Shown: piece after piece, positions 24,176 through 35,761 of the stretch
How positions within the stretch are numbered: the first letter of the stretch is position 1
How the letters are laid out: each line of letters opens with the position of its first letter
Source of the DNA: Hippasteria phrygiana
Taxonomy: Eukaryota; Echinodermata; Asteroidea; Valvatida; Goniasteridae
Length of the DNA stretch: 64,000 nt
Direction of reading: 5' to 3'
Assembly (NCBI GenBank): GCA_037893225.1
Contig: JAZGUH010000326.1
Coordinates: 1,178,001 to 1,242,000, forward strand
Translations under genes and position numbers: made by a program
The notes under the pieces: generated by a model
Databases searched by the model: none
Seen by the model: only the letters and a program-made list of their open reading frames with translations
What the model was told of the DNA's origin: nothing

Positions 24176-27100
24176 TTGTGGAGAAAATTCAAACCTCGCA
24201 ATGTTTATTTTCTTTCCGGCCAACATCTGTGTACATATTACCGTCTATTTATTGCTCCATGCATGTCAAATTTCCTAGGGTATGGACTTGCTTTATTCAT
24301 TCATAATTGCATGAAATATCAACCAAATGCAGTCATTTTGACATGTATGGATAGCTTAGATCTGGCGCTACATGTTGCAATCATCGGCGGCTTCTTAAAG
24401 TTAAAACTTGTGGAGAAAATTCAAACCTCGCAATGTTTATTTTCTTTCCGGCCAACATCTGTACATGTTACCGTCTATTTATTGCTCCATGCATGTCAAA
24501 TTCCCTAGGGTATGACTTGCTTTACTCATTCATAATTGCATGAAATATAAACCAAATACAGTCATTTTGACATGTATGGATAGCTTAGATCTGGCGCTAC
24601 ATGTTGCAATTATCGGCGGCTTATTAGAGTTAAAACTTGTGGAGAAAATTCAAACCTCGCAATGTTTATTTTCTTTCCGGCCAACATCTGTGTACCTGTT
24701 ACCGTCTATTTATTGCTCCATGCATGTCAAATTCCCTGGGGTATGGACTTGCTTTACTCATTCATAATTGCATGAAATATCAACCAAATGCAGTAATTTT
24801 GACATGTATGGATAGCTTAGATCTGGCGCTACATGTTGCAATTATCGGCGGCTTCTTAGAGTTAACACTTGTGGAGAAAATTCAAACCTCGCAATGTTTA
24901 TTTTCTTTCCGGCCAACATCTGTGTACATATTACCGTCTATTTATTGCTCCATGCATGTCAAATTCCCTGGGGTATGGACTTGCTTTATTCATTCATAAT
25001 TGCATGAAATATCAACCAAATGCAGTAATTTTGACATGTATGGATAGCTTAGATCTGGCGCTACATGTTGTAATTATCGGCGGCTTCTTAGAGTTAACAC
25101 TTGTGGAGAAAATTCAAACCTCGCAATGTTTATTTTCTTTCCGGCCAACATCTGTGTACATATTACCGTCTATTTATTGCTCCATGCATGTCAAATTCCC
25201 TAGGGTATGGACTTGCTTTATTCATTCATAATTGCATGAAATATCAACCAAATGCAGTAATTTTGACATGTATGGATAGCTTAGATCTGGCGCTACATGT
25301 TGCAATCATCGGCGGCTTCTTAGAGTTAAAACTTGTGGAGAAAATTCAAACCTCGCAATGTTTATTTTCTTTCCGGCCAACATCTGTGTACCTGTTACCG
25401 TCTATTTATTGCTCCATGCATGTCAAATTCCCTAGGGTATGGACTTGCTTTATTCATTCATAATTGCATGAAATATAAACCAAATGCAGTAATTTTGACA
25501 TGTATGGATAGCTTAGATCTGGCGCTACATGTTGCAATCATCGGCGGCTTCTTAGAGTTAAAACTTGTGGAGAAAATTCAAACCTCGCAATGTTTATTTT
25601 CTTTCCGGCCAACATCTGTGTACATGTTACCGTCTATTTATTGCTCCATGCATGTCAAATTCCCTAGGGTATGACTTGCTTTACTCATTCATAATTGCAT
25701 GAAATATAAACCAAATACAGTAATTTTGACATGTATGGATAGCTTAGATCTGGCGCTACATGTTGCAATTATCGGCGGCTTATTAGAGTTAAAACTTGTG
25801 GAGAAAATTCAAACCTCGCAATGTTTATTTTCTTTCCGGCCAACATCTGTGTACCTGTTACCGTCTATTTATTGCTCCATGCATGTCAAATTCCCTGGGG
25901 TATGGACTTGCTTTACTCAATCATAATTGCATGAAATATAAACCAAATGCAGTAATTTTGACATGTATGGATAGCTTAGATCTGGCGTTACATGTTGCAA
26001 TCATTGGCGGCTTCTTAGAGTTAAAACTTGTGGAGAAAATTCAAACCTCGCAATGTTTATTTTCTTTCCGGCCAACATCTGTGTACATGTTACCGTCTAT
26101 TTATTGCTCCATGCATGTCAAATTCCCTGGGGTATGGACTTGCTTTACTCATTCATAATTGCATGAAATATAAACCAAATACAGTAATTTTGACATGTAT
26201 GGATAGCTTAGATCTGGCGCTACATGTTGCAATTATCGGCGGCTTCTTAGAGTTAACACTTGTGGAGAAAATTCAAACCTCGCAATGTTTATTTTCTTTC
26301 CGGCCAACATCTGTGTACATATTACCGTCTATTTATTGCTCCATGCATGTCAAATTCCCTGGGGTATGGACTTGCTTTATTCATTCATAATTGCATGAAA
26401 TATCAACCAAATGCAGTAATTTTGACATGTATGGATAGCTTAGATCTGGCGCTACATGTTGCAATCATCGGCGGCTTCTTAGAGTTAAAACTTGTGGAGA
26501 AAATTCAAACCTCGCAATGTTTATTTTCTTTCCGGCCAACATCTGTGTACCTGTTACCGTCTATTTATTGCTCCATGCATGTCAAATTCCCTGGGGTATG
26601 GACTTGCTTTACTCATTCATAATTGCATGAAATATAAACCAAATTCAGTAATTTTGACATGTATGGATAGCTTAGATCTGGCGCTACATGTTGCAATTAT
26701 CGGCGGCTTCTTAGAGTTAACACTTGTGGAGAAAATTCAAACCTCGCAATGTTTATTTTCTTTCCGGCCAACATCTGTGTACCTGTTACCGTCTATTTAT
26801 TGCTCCATGCATGTCAAATTCCCTGGGGTATGGACTTGCTTTATTCATTCATAATTGCATGAAATATCAACCAAATGCAGTAATTTTGACATGTATGGAT
26901 AGCTTAGATCTGGCGCTACATGTTGCAATCATCGGCGGCTTCTTAGAGTTAAAACTTGTTGAGAAAATTCAAACCTCGCAATGTTTATTTTCTTTCCGGC
27001 CAACATCTGTGTACCTGTTACCGTCTATTTATTGCTCCATGCATGTCAAATTCCCTGGGGTATGGACTTGCTTTACTCATTCATAATTGCATGAAATATA

Positions 27101-27187
27101 AACCAAATTCAGTAATTTTGACATGTATGGATAGCTTAGATCTGGCGCTACATGTTGCAATTATCGGCGGCTTCTTAGAGTTAACAC
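24176..27187. repeat. 13-mer higher-order unit (3012 bp), contains repeat C
   Basis: Thirteen monomers run from 24176 to 26956. The first eight repeat the 8-mer C order, with TTTCCTAGGG, a 229-bp unit at 24408 and the ACTCAATC junction at 25796. The next five match 21396-22555 at an offset of 4632 bp. The opening order recurs at 27188, giving a 13-mer spacing of 3012 bp. Confidence 0.87.
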
Positions 27188-28576
27188 TTGTGGAGAAAAT
27201 TCAAACCTCGCAATGTTTATTTTCTTTCCGGCCAACATCTGTGTACATATTACCGTCTATTTATTGCTCCATGCATGTCAAATTTCCTAGGGTATGGACT
27301 TGCTTTATTCATTCATAATTGCATGAAATATCAACCAAATGCAGTCATTTTGACATGTATGGATAGCTTAGATCTGGCGCTACATGTTGCAATCATCGGC
27401 GGCTTCTTAAAGTTAAAACTTGTGGAGAAAATTCAAACCTCGCAATGTTTATTTTCTTTCCGGCCAACATCTGTACATGTTACCGTCTATTTATTGCTCC
27501 ATGCATGTCAAATTCCCTAGGGTATGACTTGCTTTACTCATTCATAATTGCATGAAATATAAACCAAATACAGTCATTTTGACATGTATGGATAGCTTAG
27601 ATCTGGCGCTACATGTTGCAATTATCGGCGGCTTCTTAGAGTTAAAACTTGTGGAGAAAATTCAAACCTCGCAATGTTTATTTTCTTTCCGGCCAACATC
27701 TGTGTACCTGTTACCGTCTATTTATTGCTCCATGCATGTCAAATTCCCTGGGGTATGGACTTGCTTTACTCATTCATAATTGCATGAAATATCAACCAAA
27801 TGCAGTAATTTTGACATGTATGGATAGCTTAGATCTGGCGCTACATGTTGCAATTATCGGCGGCTTCTTAGAGTTAACACTTGTGGAGAAAATTCAAACC
27901 TCGCAATGTTTATTTTCTTTCCGGCCAACATCTGTGTACATATTACCGTCTATTTATTGCTCCATGCATGTCAAATTCCCTGGGGTATGGACTTGCTTTA
28001 TTCATTCATAATTGCATGAAATATCAACCAAATGCAGTAATTTTGACATGTATGGATAGCTTAGATCTGGCGCTACATGTTGTAATTATCGGCGGCTTCT
28101 TAGAGTTAACACTTGTGGAGAAAATTCAAACCTCGCAATGTTTATTTTCTTTCCGGCCAACATCTGTGTACATATTACCGTCTATTTATTGCTCCATGCA
28201 TGTCAAATTCCCTAGGGTATGGACTTGCTTTATTCATTCATAATTGCATGAAATATCAACCAAATGCAGTAATTTTGACATGTATGGATAGCTTAGATCT
28301 GGCGCTACATGTTGCAATCATCGGCGGCTTCTTAGAGTTAAAACTTGTGGAGAAAATTCAAACCTCGCAATGTTTATTTTCTTTCCGGCCAACATCTGTG
28401 TACCTGTTACCGTCTATTTATTGCTCCATGCTTGTCAAATTCCCTAGGGTATGGACTTGCTTTATTCATTCATAATTGCATGAAATATAAACCAAATGCA
28501 GTAATTTTGACATGTATGGATAGCTTAGATCTGGCGCTACATGTTGCAATCATCGGCGGCTTCTTAGAGTTAAAAC
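27188..28576. repeat. Six-monomer truncated copy of repeat C
   Basis: Monomers start at 27188, 27420, 27649, 27881, 28113 and 28345 and follow the first six types of repeat C. The order then breaks into the 5-mer at 28577. The last unit has a private CTTGTC near 28432 in place of CATGTC, which destroys one arm of the inverted repeat found in the other monomers. Confidence 0.87.
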
Positions 28577-29735
28577 TTGTGGAGAAAATTCAAACCTCGC
28601 AATGTTTATTTTCTTTCCGGCCAACATCTGTGTACATGTTACCGTCTATTTATTGCTCCATGCATGTCAAATTCCCTGGGGTATGGACTTGCTTTACTCA
28701 TTCATAATTGCATGAAATATAAACCAAATACAGTAATTTTGACATGTATGGATAGCTTAGATCTGGCGCTACATGTTGCAATTATCGGCGGCTTCTTAGA
28801 GTTAACACTTGTGGAGAAAATTTAAACCTCGCAATGTTTATTTTCTTTCCGGCCAACATCTGTGTACATATTACCGTCTATTTATTGCTCCATGCATGTC
28901 AAATTCCCTGGGGTATGGACTTGCTTTATTCATTCATAATTGCATGAAATATCAACCAAATGCAGTAATTTTGACATGTATGGATAGCTTAGATCTGGCG
29001 CTACATGTTGCAATCATCGGCGGCTTCTTAGAGTTAAAACTTGTGGAGAAAATTCAAACCTCGCAATGTTTATTTTCTTTCCGGCCAACATCTGTGTACC
29101 TGTTACCGTCTATTTATTGCTCCATGCATGTCAAATTCCCTGGGGTATGGACTTGCTTTACTCATTCATAATTGCATGAAATATAAACCAAATTCAGTAA
29201 TTTTGACATGTATGGATAGCTTAGATCTGGCGCTACATGTTGCAATTATCGGCGGCTTCTTAGAGTTAACACTTGTGGAGAAAATTCAAACCTCGCAATG
29301 TTTATTTTCTTTCCGGCCAACATCTGTGTACATATTACCGTCTATTTATTGCTCCATGCATGTCAAATTCCCTAGGGTATGACTTGCTTTACTCATTCAT
29401 AATTGCATGAAATATAAACCAAATACAGTAATTTTGACATGTATGGATAGCTTAGATCTGGCGCTACATGTTGCAATTATCGGCGGCTTCTTAGAGTTAA
29501 AACTTGTGGAGAAAATTCAAACCTCGCAATGTTTATTTTCTTTCCGGCCAACATCTGTGTACCTGTTACCGTCTATTTATTGCTCCATGCATGTCAAATT
29601 CCCTGGGGTATGGACTTGCTTTACTCATTCATAATTGCATGAAATATAAACCAAATGCAGTAATTTTGACATGTATGGATAGCTTAGATCTGGCGCTACA
29701 TGTTGCAATCATCGGCGGCTTCTTAGAGTTAAAAC
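28577..29735. repeat. 5-mer higher-order repeat D, copy 1 (1159 bp)
   Basis: Monomers start at 28577, 28809, 29041, 29273 and 29504. The order is: ACATGTT unit ending in C230; TTTATTC unit with AATGCAG; ACCTGTT unit with AATTCAG; ACATATT unit with the 1-bp deletion; ACCTGTT unit with TTTACTC. It recurs at 32053 and 33212. A private T in AAAATTTAAACC near 28822 is unique in the window. Confidence 0.88.
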
Positions 29736-30430
29736 TTGTGGAGAAAATTCAAACCTCGCAATGTTTATTTTCTTTCCCGCCAACATCTGTGTACATGTTA
29801 CAGTCTATTTATTGCTCCATGCATGTCAAATTCCCTGGGGTATGGACTTGCTTTACTCATTCATAATTGCATGAAATATAAACCAAATACAGTAATTTTG
29901 ACATGTATGGATAGCTTAGATCTGGCGCTACATGTTGCAATTATCGGCGGCTTCTTAGAGTTAAAACTTGTGGAGAAAATTCAAACCTCGCAATGTTTAT
30001 TTTCTTTCCGGCCAACATCTGTGTACCTGTTACCGTCTATTTATTGCTCCATGCATGTCAAATTCCCTAGGGTATGGACTTGCTTTATTCATTCATAATT
30101 GCATGAAATATAAACCAAATGCAGTAATTTTGACATGTATGGATAGCTTAGATCTGGCGCTACATGTTGCAATCATCGGCGGCTTCTTAGAGTTAAAACT
30201 TGTGGAGAAAATTCAAACCTCGCAATGTTTATTTTCTTTCCGGCCAACATCTGTGTACATGTTACCGTCTATTTATTGCTCCATGCATGTCAAATTCCCT
30301 AGGGTATGACTTGCTTTACTCATTCATAATTGCATGAAATATAAACCAAATACAGTAATTTTGACATGTATGGATAGCTTAGATCTGGCGCTACATGTTG
30401 CAATCATCGGCGGCTTCTTAGAGTTAAAAC
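29736..30430. repeat. 3-mer higher-order repeat E, copy 1 (695 bp)
   Basis: Monomers start at 29736, 29968 and 30200. The first carries C at 29778 (TCCCGCC) and A at 29802 (TTACAGTC), both shared with the next copy 695 bp on. The second has ACCTGTT with CTAGGG, and the third is the 231-bp type. Confidence 0.92.
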
Positions 30431-31125
30431 TTGTGGAGAAAATTCAAACCTCGCAATGTTTATTTTCTTTCCCGCCAACATCTGTGTACATGTTACAGTC
30501 TATTTATTGCTCCATGCATGTCAAATTCCCTGGGGTATGGACTTGCTTTACTCATTCATAATTGCATGAAATATAAACCAAATACAGTAATTTTGACATG
30601 TATGGATAGCTTAGATCTGGCGCTACATGTTGCAATTATCGGCGGCTTCTTAGAGTTAAAACTTGTGGAGAAAATTCAAACCTCGCAATGTTTATTTTCT
30701 TTCCGGCCAACATCTGTGTACCTGTTACCGTCTATTTATTGCTCCATGCATGTCAAATTCCCTAGGGTATGGACTTGCTTTATTCATTCATAATTGCATG
30801 AAATATAAACCAAATGCAGTAATTTTGACATGTATGGATAGCTTAGATCTGGCGCTACATGTTGCAATCATCGGCGGCTTCTTAGAGTTAAAACTTGTGG
30901 AGAAAATTCAAACCTCGCAATGTTTATTTTCTTTCCGGCCAACATCTGTGTACATGTTACCGTCTATTTATTGCTCCATGCATGTCAAATTCCCTAGGGT
31001 ATGACTTGCTTTACTCATTCATAATTGCATGAAATATAAACCAAATACAGTAATTTTGACATGTATGGATAGCTTAGATCTGGCGCTACATGTTGCAATT
31101 ATCGGCGGCTTATTAGAGTTAAAAC
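30431..31125. repeat. 3-mer higher-order repeat E, copy 2 (695 bp)
   Basis: Monomers start at 30431, 30663 and 30895. C at 30473 and A at 30497 repeat the two rare variants of copy 1. The third monomer ends with T at 207 and A at 219 rather than the copy 1 form, marking the edge of the duplicated tract. Confidence 0.92.
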
Positions 31126-31820
31126 TTGTGGAGAAAATTCAAACCTCGCAATGTTTATTTTCTTTCCGGCCAACATCTGTGTACCTGTTACCGTCTATTT
31201 ATTGCTCCATGCATGTCAAATTCCCTGGGGTATGGACTTGCTTTACTCAATCATAATTGCATGAAATATAAACCAAATGCAGTAATTTTGACATGTATGG
31301 ATAGCTTAGATCTGGCGTTACATGTTGCAATCATTGGCGGCTTCTTAGAGTTAAAACTTGTGGAGAAAATTCAAACCTCGCAATGTTTATTTTCTTTCCG
31401 GCCAACATCTGTGTACCTGTTACCGTCTATTTATTGCTCCATGCATGTCAAATTCCCTAGGGTATGGACTTGCTTTATTCATTCATAATTGCATGAAATA
31501 TAAACCAAATGCAGTAATTTTGACATGTATGGATAGCTTAGATCTGGCGCTACATGTTGCAATCATCGGCGGCTTCTTAGAGTTAAAACTTGTGGAGAAA
31601 ATTCAAACCTCGCAATGTTTATTTTCTTTCCGGCCAACATCTGTGTACATGTTACCGTCTATTTATTGCTCCATGCATGTCAAATTCCCTAGGGTATGAC
31701 TTGCTTTACTCATTCATAATTGCATGAAATATAAACCAAATACAGTAATTTTGACATGTATGGATAGCTTAGATCTGGCGCTACATGTTGCAATTATCGG
31801 CGGCTTATTAGAGTTAAAAC
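31126..31820. repeat. 3-mer higher-order repeat E, variant copy 3 (695 bp)
   Basis: Monomers start at 31126, 31358 and 31590. The last two match copies 1 and 2, and the third ends like copy 2. The first is a different type, preceded by GCGTTACATG / CATTGGCGG. That junction also occurs at 31821, so ACTCAATC recurs with a 695-bp spacing. Confidence 0.88.
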
Positions 31821-32052
31821 TTGTGGAGAAAATTCAAACCTCGCAATGTTTATTTTCTTTCCGGCCAACATCTGTGTACCTGTTACCGTCTATTTATTGC
31901 TCCATGCATGTCAAATTCCCTGGGGTATGGACTTGCTTTACTCAATCATAATTGCATGAAATATAAACCAAATGCAGTAATTTTGACATGTATGGATAGC
32001 TTAGATCTGGCGTTACATGTTGCAATCATTGGCGGCTTCTTAGAGTTAAAAC
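31821..32052. repeat. Single linking monomer with ACTCAATC
   Basis: One 232-bp monomer carries the ACTCAATC change and ends with GCGTTACATG and CATTGGCGG. It repeats the unit starting at 31126 and leads into the second copy of 5-mer D. Confidence 0.85.
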
Positions 32053-33211
32053 TTGTGGAGAAAATTCAAACCTCGCAATGTTTATTTTCTTTCCGGCCAA
32101 CATCTGTGTACATGTTACCGTCTATTTATTGCTCCATGCATGTCAAATTCCCTGGGGTATGGACTTGCTTTACTCATTCATAATTGCATGAAATATAAAC
32201 CAAATACAGTAATTTTGACATGTATGGATAGCTTAGATCTGGCGCTACATGTTGCAATTATCGGCGGCTTCTTAGAGTTAACACTTGTGGAGAAAATTCA
32301 AACCTCGCAATGTTTATTTTCTTTCCGGCCAACATCTGTGTACATATTACCGTCTATTTATTGCTCCATGCATGTCAAATTCCCTGGGGTATGGACTTGC
32401 TTTATTCATTCATAATTGCATGAAATATCAACCAAATGCAGTAATTTTGACATGTATGGATAGCTTAGATCTGGCGCTACATGTTGCAATCATCGGCGGC
32501 TTCTTAGAGTTAAAACTTGTGGAGAAAATTCAAACCTCGCAATGTTTATTTTCTTTCCGGCCAACATCTGTGTACCTGTTACCGTCTATTTATTGCTCCA
32601 TGCATGTCAAATTCCCTGGGGTATGGACTTGCTTTACTCATTCATAATTGCATGAAATATAAACCAAATTCAGTAATTTTGACATGTATGGATAGCTTAG
32701 ATCTGGCGCTACATGTTGCAATTATCGGCGGCTTCTTAGAGTTAACACTTGTGGAGAAAATTCAAACCTCGCAATGTTTATTTTCTTTCCGGCCAACATC
32801 TGTGTACATATTACCGTCTATTTATTGCTCCATGCATGTCAAATTCCCTAGGGTATGACTTGCTTTACTCATTCATAATTGCATGAAATATAAACCAAAT
32901 ACAGTAATTTTGACATGTATGGATAGCTTAGATCTGGCGCTACATGTTGCAATTATCGGCGGCTTCTTAGAGTTAAAACTTGTGGAGAAAATTCAAACCT
33001 CGCAATGTTTATTTTCTTTCCGGCCAACATCTGTGTACCTGTTACCGTCTATTTATTGCTCCATGCATGTCAAATTCCCTGGGGTATGGACTTGCTTTAC
33101 TCATTCATAATTGCATGAAATATAAACCAAATGCAGTAATTTTGACATGTATGGATAGCTTAGATCTGGCGCTACATGTTGCAATCATCGGCGGCTTCTT
33201 AGAGTTAAAAC
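32053..33211. repeat. 5-mer higher-order repeat D, copy 2 (1159 bp)
   Basis: Monomers start at 32053, 32285, 32517, 32749 and 32980, in the type order of 28577-29735. The fourth is the 231-bp ACATATT / CTAGGGTATGAC unit, a pairing that is uncommon elsewhere in the window. Confidence 0.9.
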
Positions 33212-34370
33212 TTGTGGAGAAAATTCAAACCTCGCAATGTTTATTTTCTTTCCTGCCAACATCTGTGTGCATATTACCTTCTATTTATTGCTCCATGCAT
33301 GTCAAATTCCCTGGGGTATGGACTTGCTTTACTCATTCATAATTGCATGAAATATAAACCAAATACAGTAATTTTGACATGTATGGATAGCTTAGATCTG
33401 GCGCTACATGTTGCAATTATCGGCGGCTTCTTAGAGTTAACACTTGTGGAGAAAATTCAAACCTCGCAATGTTTATTTTCTTTCCGGCCAACATCTGTGT
33501 ACATGTTACCGTCTATTTATTGCTCCATGCATGTCAAATTCCCTGGGGTATGGACTTGCTTTATTCATTCATAATTGCATGAAATATCAACCAAATGCAG
33601 TAATTTTGACATGTATGGATAGCTTAGATCTGGCGCTACATGTTGCAATCATCGGCGGCTTCTTAGAGTTAAAACTTGTGGAGAAAATTCAAACCTCGCA
33701 ATGTTTATTTTCTTTCCGGCCAACATCTGTGTACCTGTTACCGTCTATTTATTGCTCCATGCATGTCAAATTCCCTGGGGTATGGACTTGCTTTACTCAT
33801 TCATAATTGCATGAAATATAAACCAAATTCAGTAATTTTGACATGTATGGATAGCTTAGATCTGGCGCTACATGTTGCAATTATCGGCGGCTTCTTAGAG
33901 TTAACACTTGTGGAGAAAATTCAAACCTCGCAATGTTTATTTTCTTTCCGGCCAACATCTGTGTACATATTACCGTCTATTTATTGCTCCATGCATGTCA
34001 AATTCCCTAGGGTATGACTTGCTTTACTCATTCATAATTGCATGAAATATAAACCAAATACAGTAATTTTGACATGTATGGATAGCTTAGATCTGGCGCT
34101 ACATGTTGCAATTATCGGCGGCTTCTTAGAGTTAAAACTTGTGGAGAAAATTCAAACCTCGCAATGTTTATTTTCTTTCCGGCCAACATCTGTGTACCTG
34201 TTACCGTCTATTTATTGCTCCATGCATGTCAAATTCCCTGGGGTATGGACTTGCTTTACTCATTCATAATTGCATGAAATATAAACCAAATGCAGTAATT
34301 TTGACATGTATGGATAGCTTAGATCTGGCGCTACATGTTGCAATCATCGGCGGCTTCTTAGAGTTAAAAC
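33212..34370. repeat. 5-mer higher-order repeat D, copy 3 (1159 bp)
   Basis: Monomers start at 33212, 33444, 33676, 33908 and 34139. The order matches copy 2. The first monomer has three private bases within 26 bp (T at 33254, G at 33269, T at 33279), and the second reads ACATGTT where copy 2 has ACATATT. Confidence 0.88.
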
Positions 34371-35761
34371 TTGTGGAGAAAATTCAAACCTCGCAATGTT
34401 TATTTTCTTTCCGGCCAACATCTGTGTACATGTTACCGTCTATTTATTGCTCCATGCATGTCAAATTCCCTAGGGTATGACTTGCTTTACTCATTCATAA
34501 TTGCATGAAATATAAACCAAATACAGTAATTTTGACATGTATGGATAGCTTAGATCTGGCGCTACATGTTGCAATTATCGGCGGCTTATTAGAGTTAAAA
34601 CTTGTGGAGAAAATTCAAACCTCGCAATGTTTATTTTCTTTCCGGCCAACATCTGTGTACCTGTTACCGTCTATTTATTGCTCCATGTATGTCAAATTCC
34701 CTGGGGTATGGACTTGCTTTACTCAATCATAATTGCATGAAATATAAACCAAATGCAGTAATTTTGACATGTATGGATAGCTTAGATCTGGCGTTACATG
34801 TTGCAATCATTGGCGGCTTCTTAGAGTTAAAACTTGTGGAGAAAATTCAAACCTCGCAATGTTTATTTTCTTTCCGGCCAACATCTGTGTACATGTTACC
34901 GTCTATTTATTGCTCCATGCATGTCAAATTCCCTGGGGTATGGACTTGCTTTACTCATTCATAATTGCATGAAATATAACCCAAATACAGTAATTTTGAC
35001 ATGTATGGATAGCTTAGATCTGGCGCTACATGTTGCAATTATCGGCGGCTTCTTAGAGTTAACACTTGTGGAGAAAATTCAAACCTCGCAATGTTTATTT
35101 TCTTTCCGGCCAACATCTGTGTACATATTACCGTCTATTTATTGCTCCATGCATGTCAAATTCCCTGGGGTATGGACTTGCTTTATTCATTCATAATTGC
35201 ATGAAATATCAACCAAATGCAGTAATTTTGACATGTATGGATAGCTTAGATCTGGCGCTACATGTTGCAATCATCGGCGGCTTCTTAGAGTTAAAACTTG
35301 TGGAGAAAATTCAAACCTCGCAATGTTTATTTTCTTTCCGGCCAACATCTGTGTACCTGTTACCGTCTATTTATTGCTCCATGCATGTCAAATTCCCTGG
35401 GGTATGGACTTGCTTTACTCATTCATAATTGCATGAAATATAAACCAAATGCAGTAATTTTGACATGTATGGATAGCTTAGATCTGGCGCTACATGTTGC
35501 AATCATCGGCGGCTTCTTAGAGTTAAAACTTGTGGAGAAAATTCAAACCTCGCAATGTTTATTTTCTTTCCCGCCAACATCTGTGTACATGTTACCGTCT
35601 ATTTATTGCTCCATGCATGTCAAATTCCCTGGGGTATGGACTTGCTTTACTCATTCATAATTGCATGAAATATAAACCAAATACAGTAATTTTGACATGT
35701 ATGGATAGCTTAGATCTGGCGCTACATGTTGCAATTATCGGCGGCTTCTTAGAGTTAACAC
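34371..35761. repeat. Six-monomer mosaic block (1391 bp)
   Basis: Monomers start at 34371, 34602, 34834, 35066, 35298 and 35530. The unit at 34602 shows ACTCAATC with a private CATGTATG near 34685. The unit at 34834 has a private TATAACCC near 34975. The unit at 35530 has C at 35572 (TCCCGCC), the change also seen at 29778 and 30473. Confidence 0.85.

Noticed and set aside
28809..28830. TTTAAACC change at 28822 as a meaningful stop codon
   Set aside because: It is a private single-base change in a non-coding repeat; it only shortens a spurious frame.
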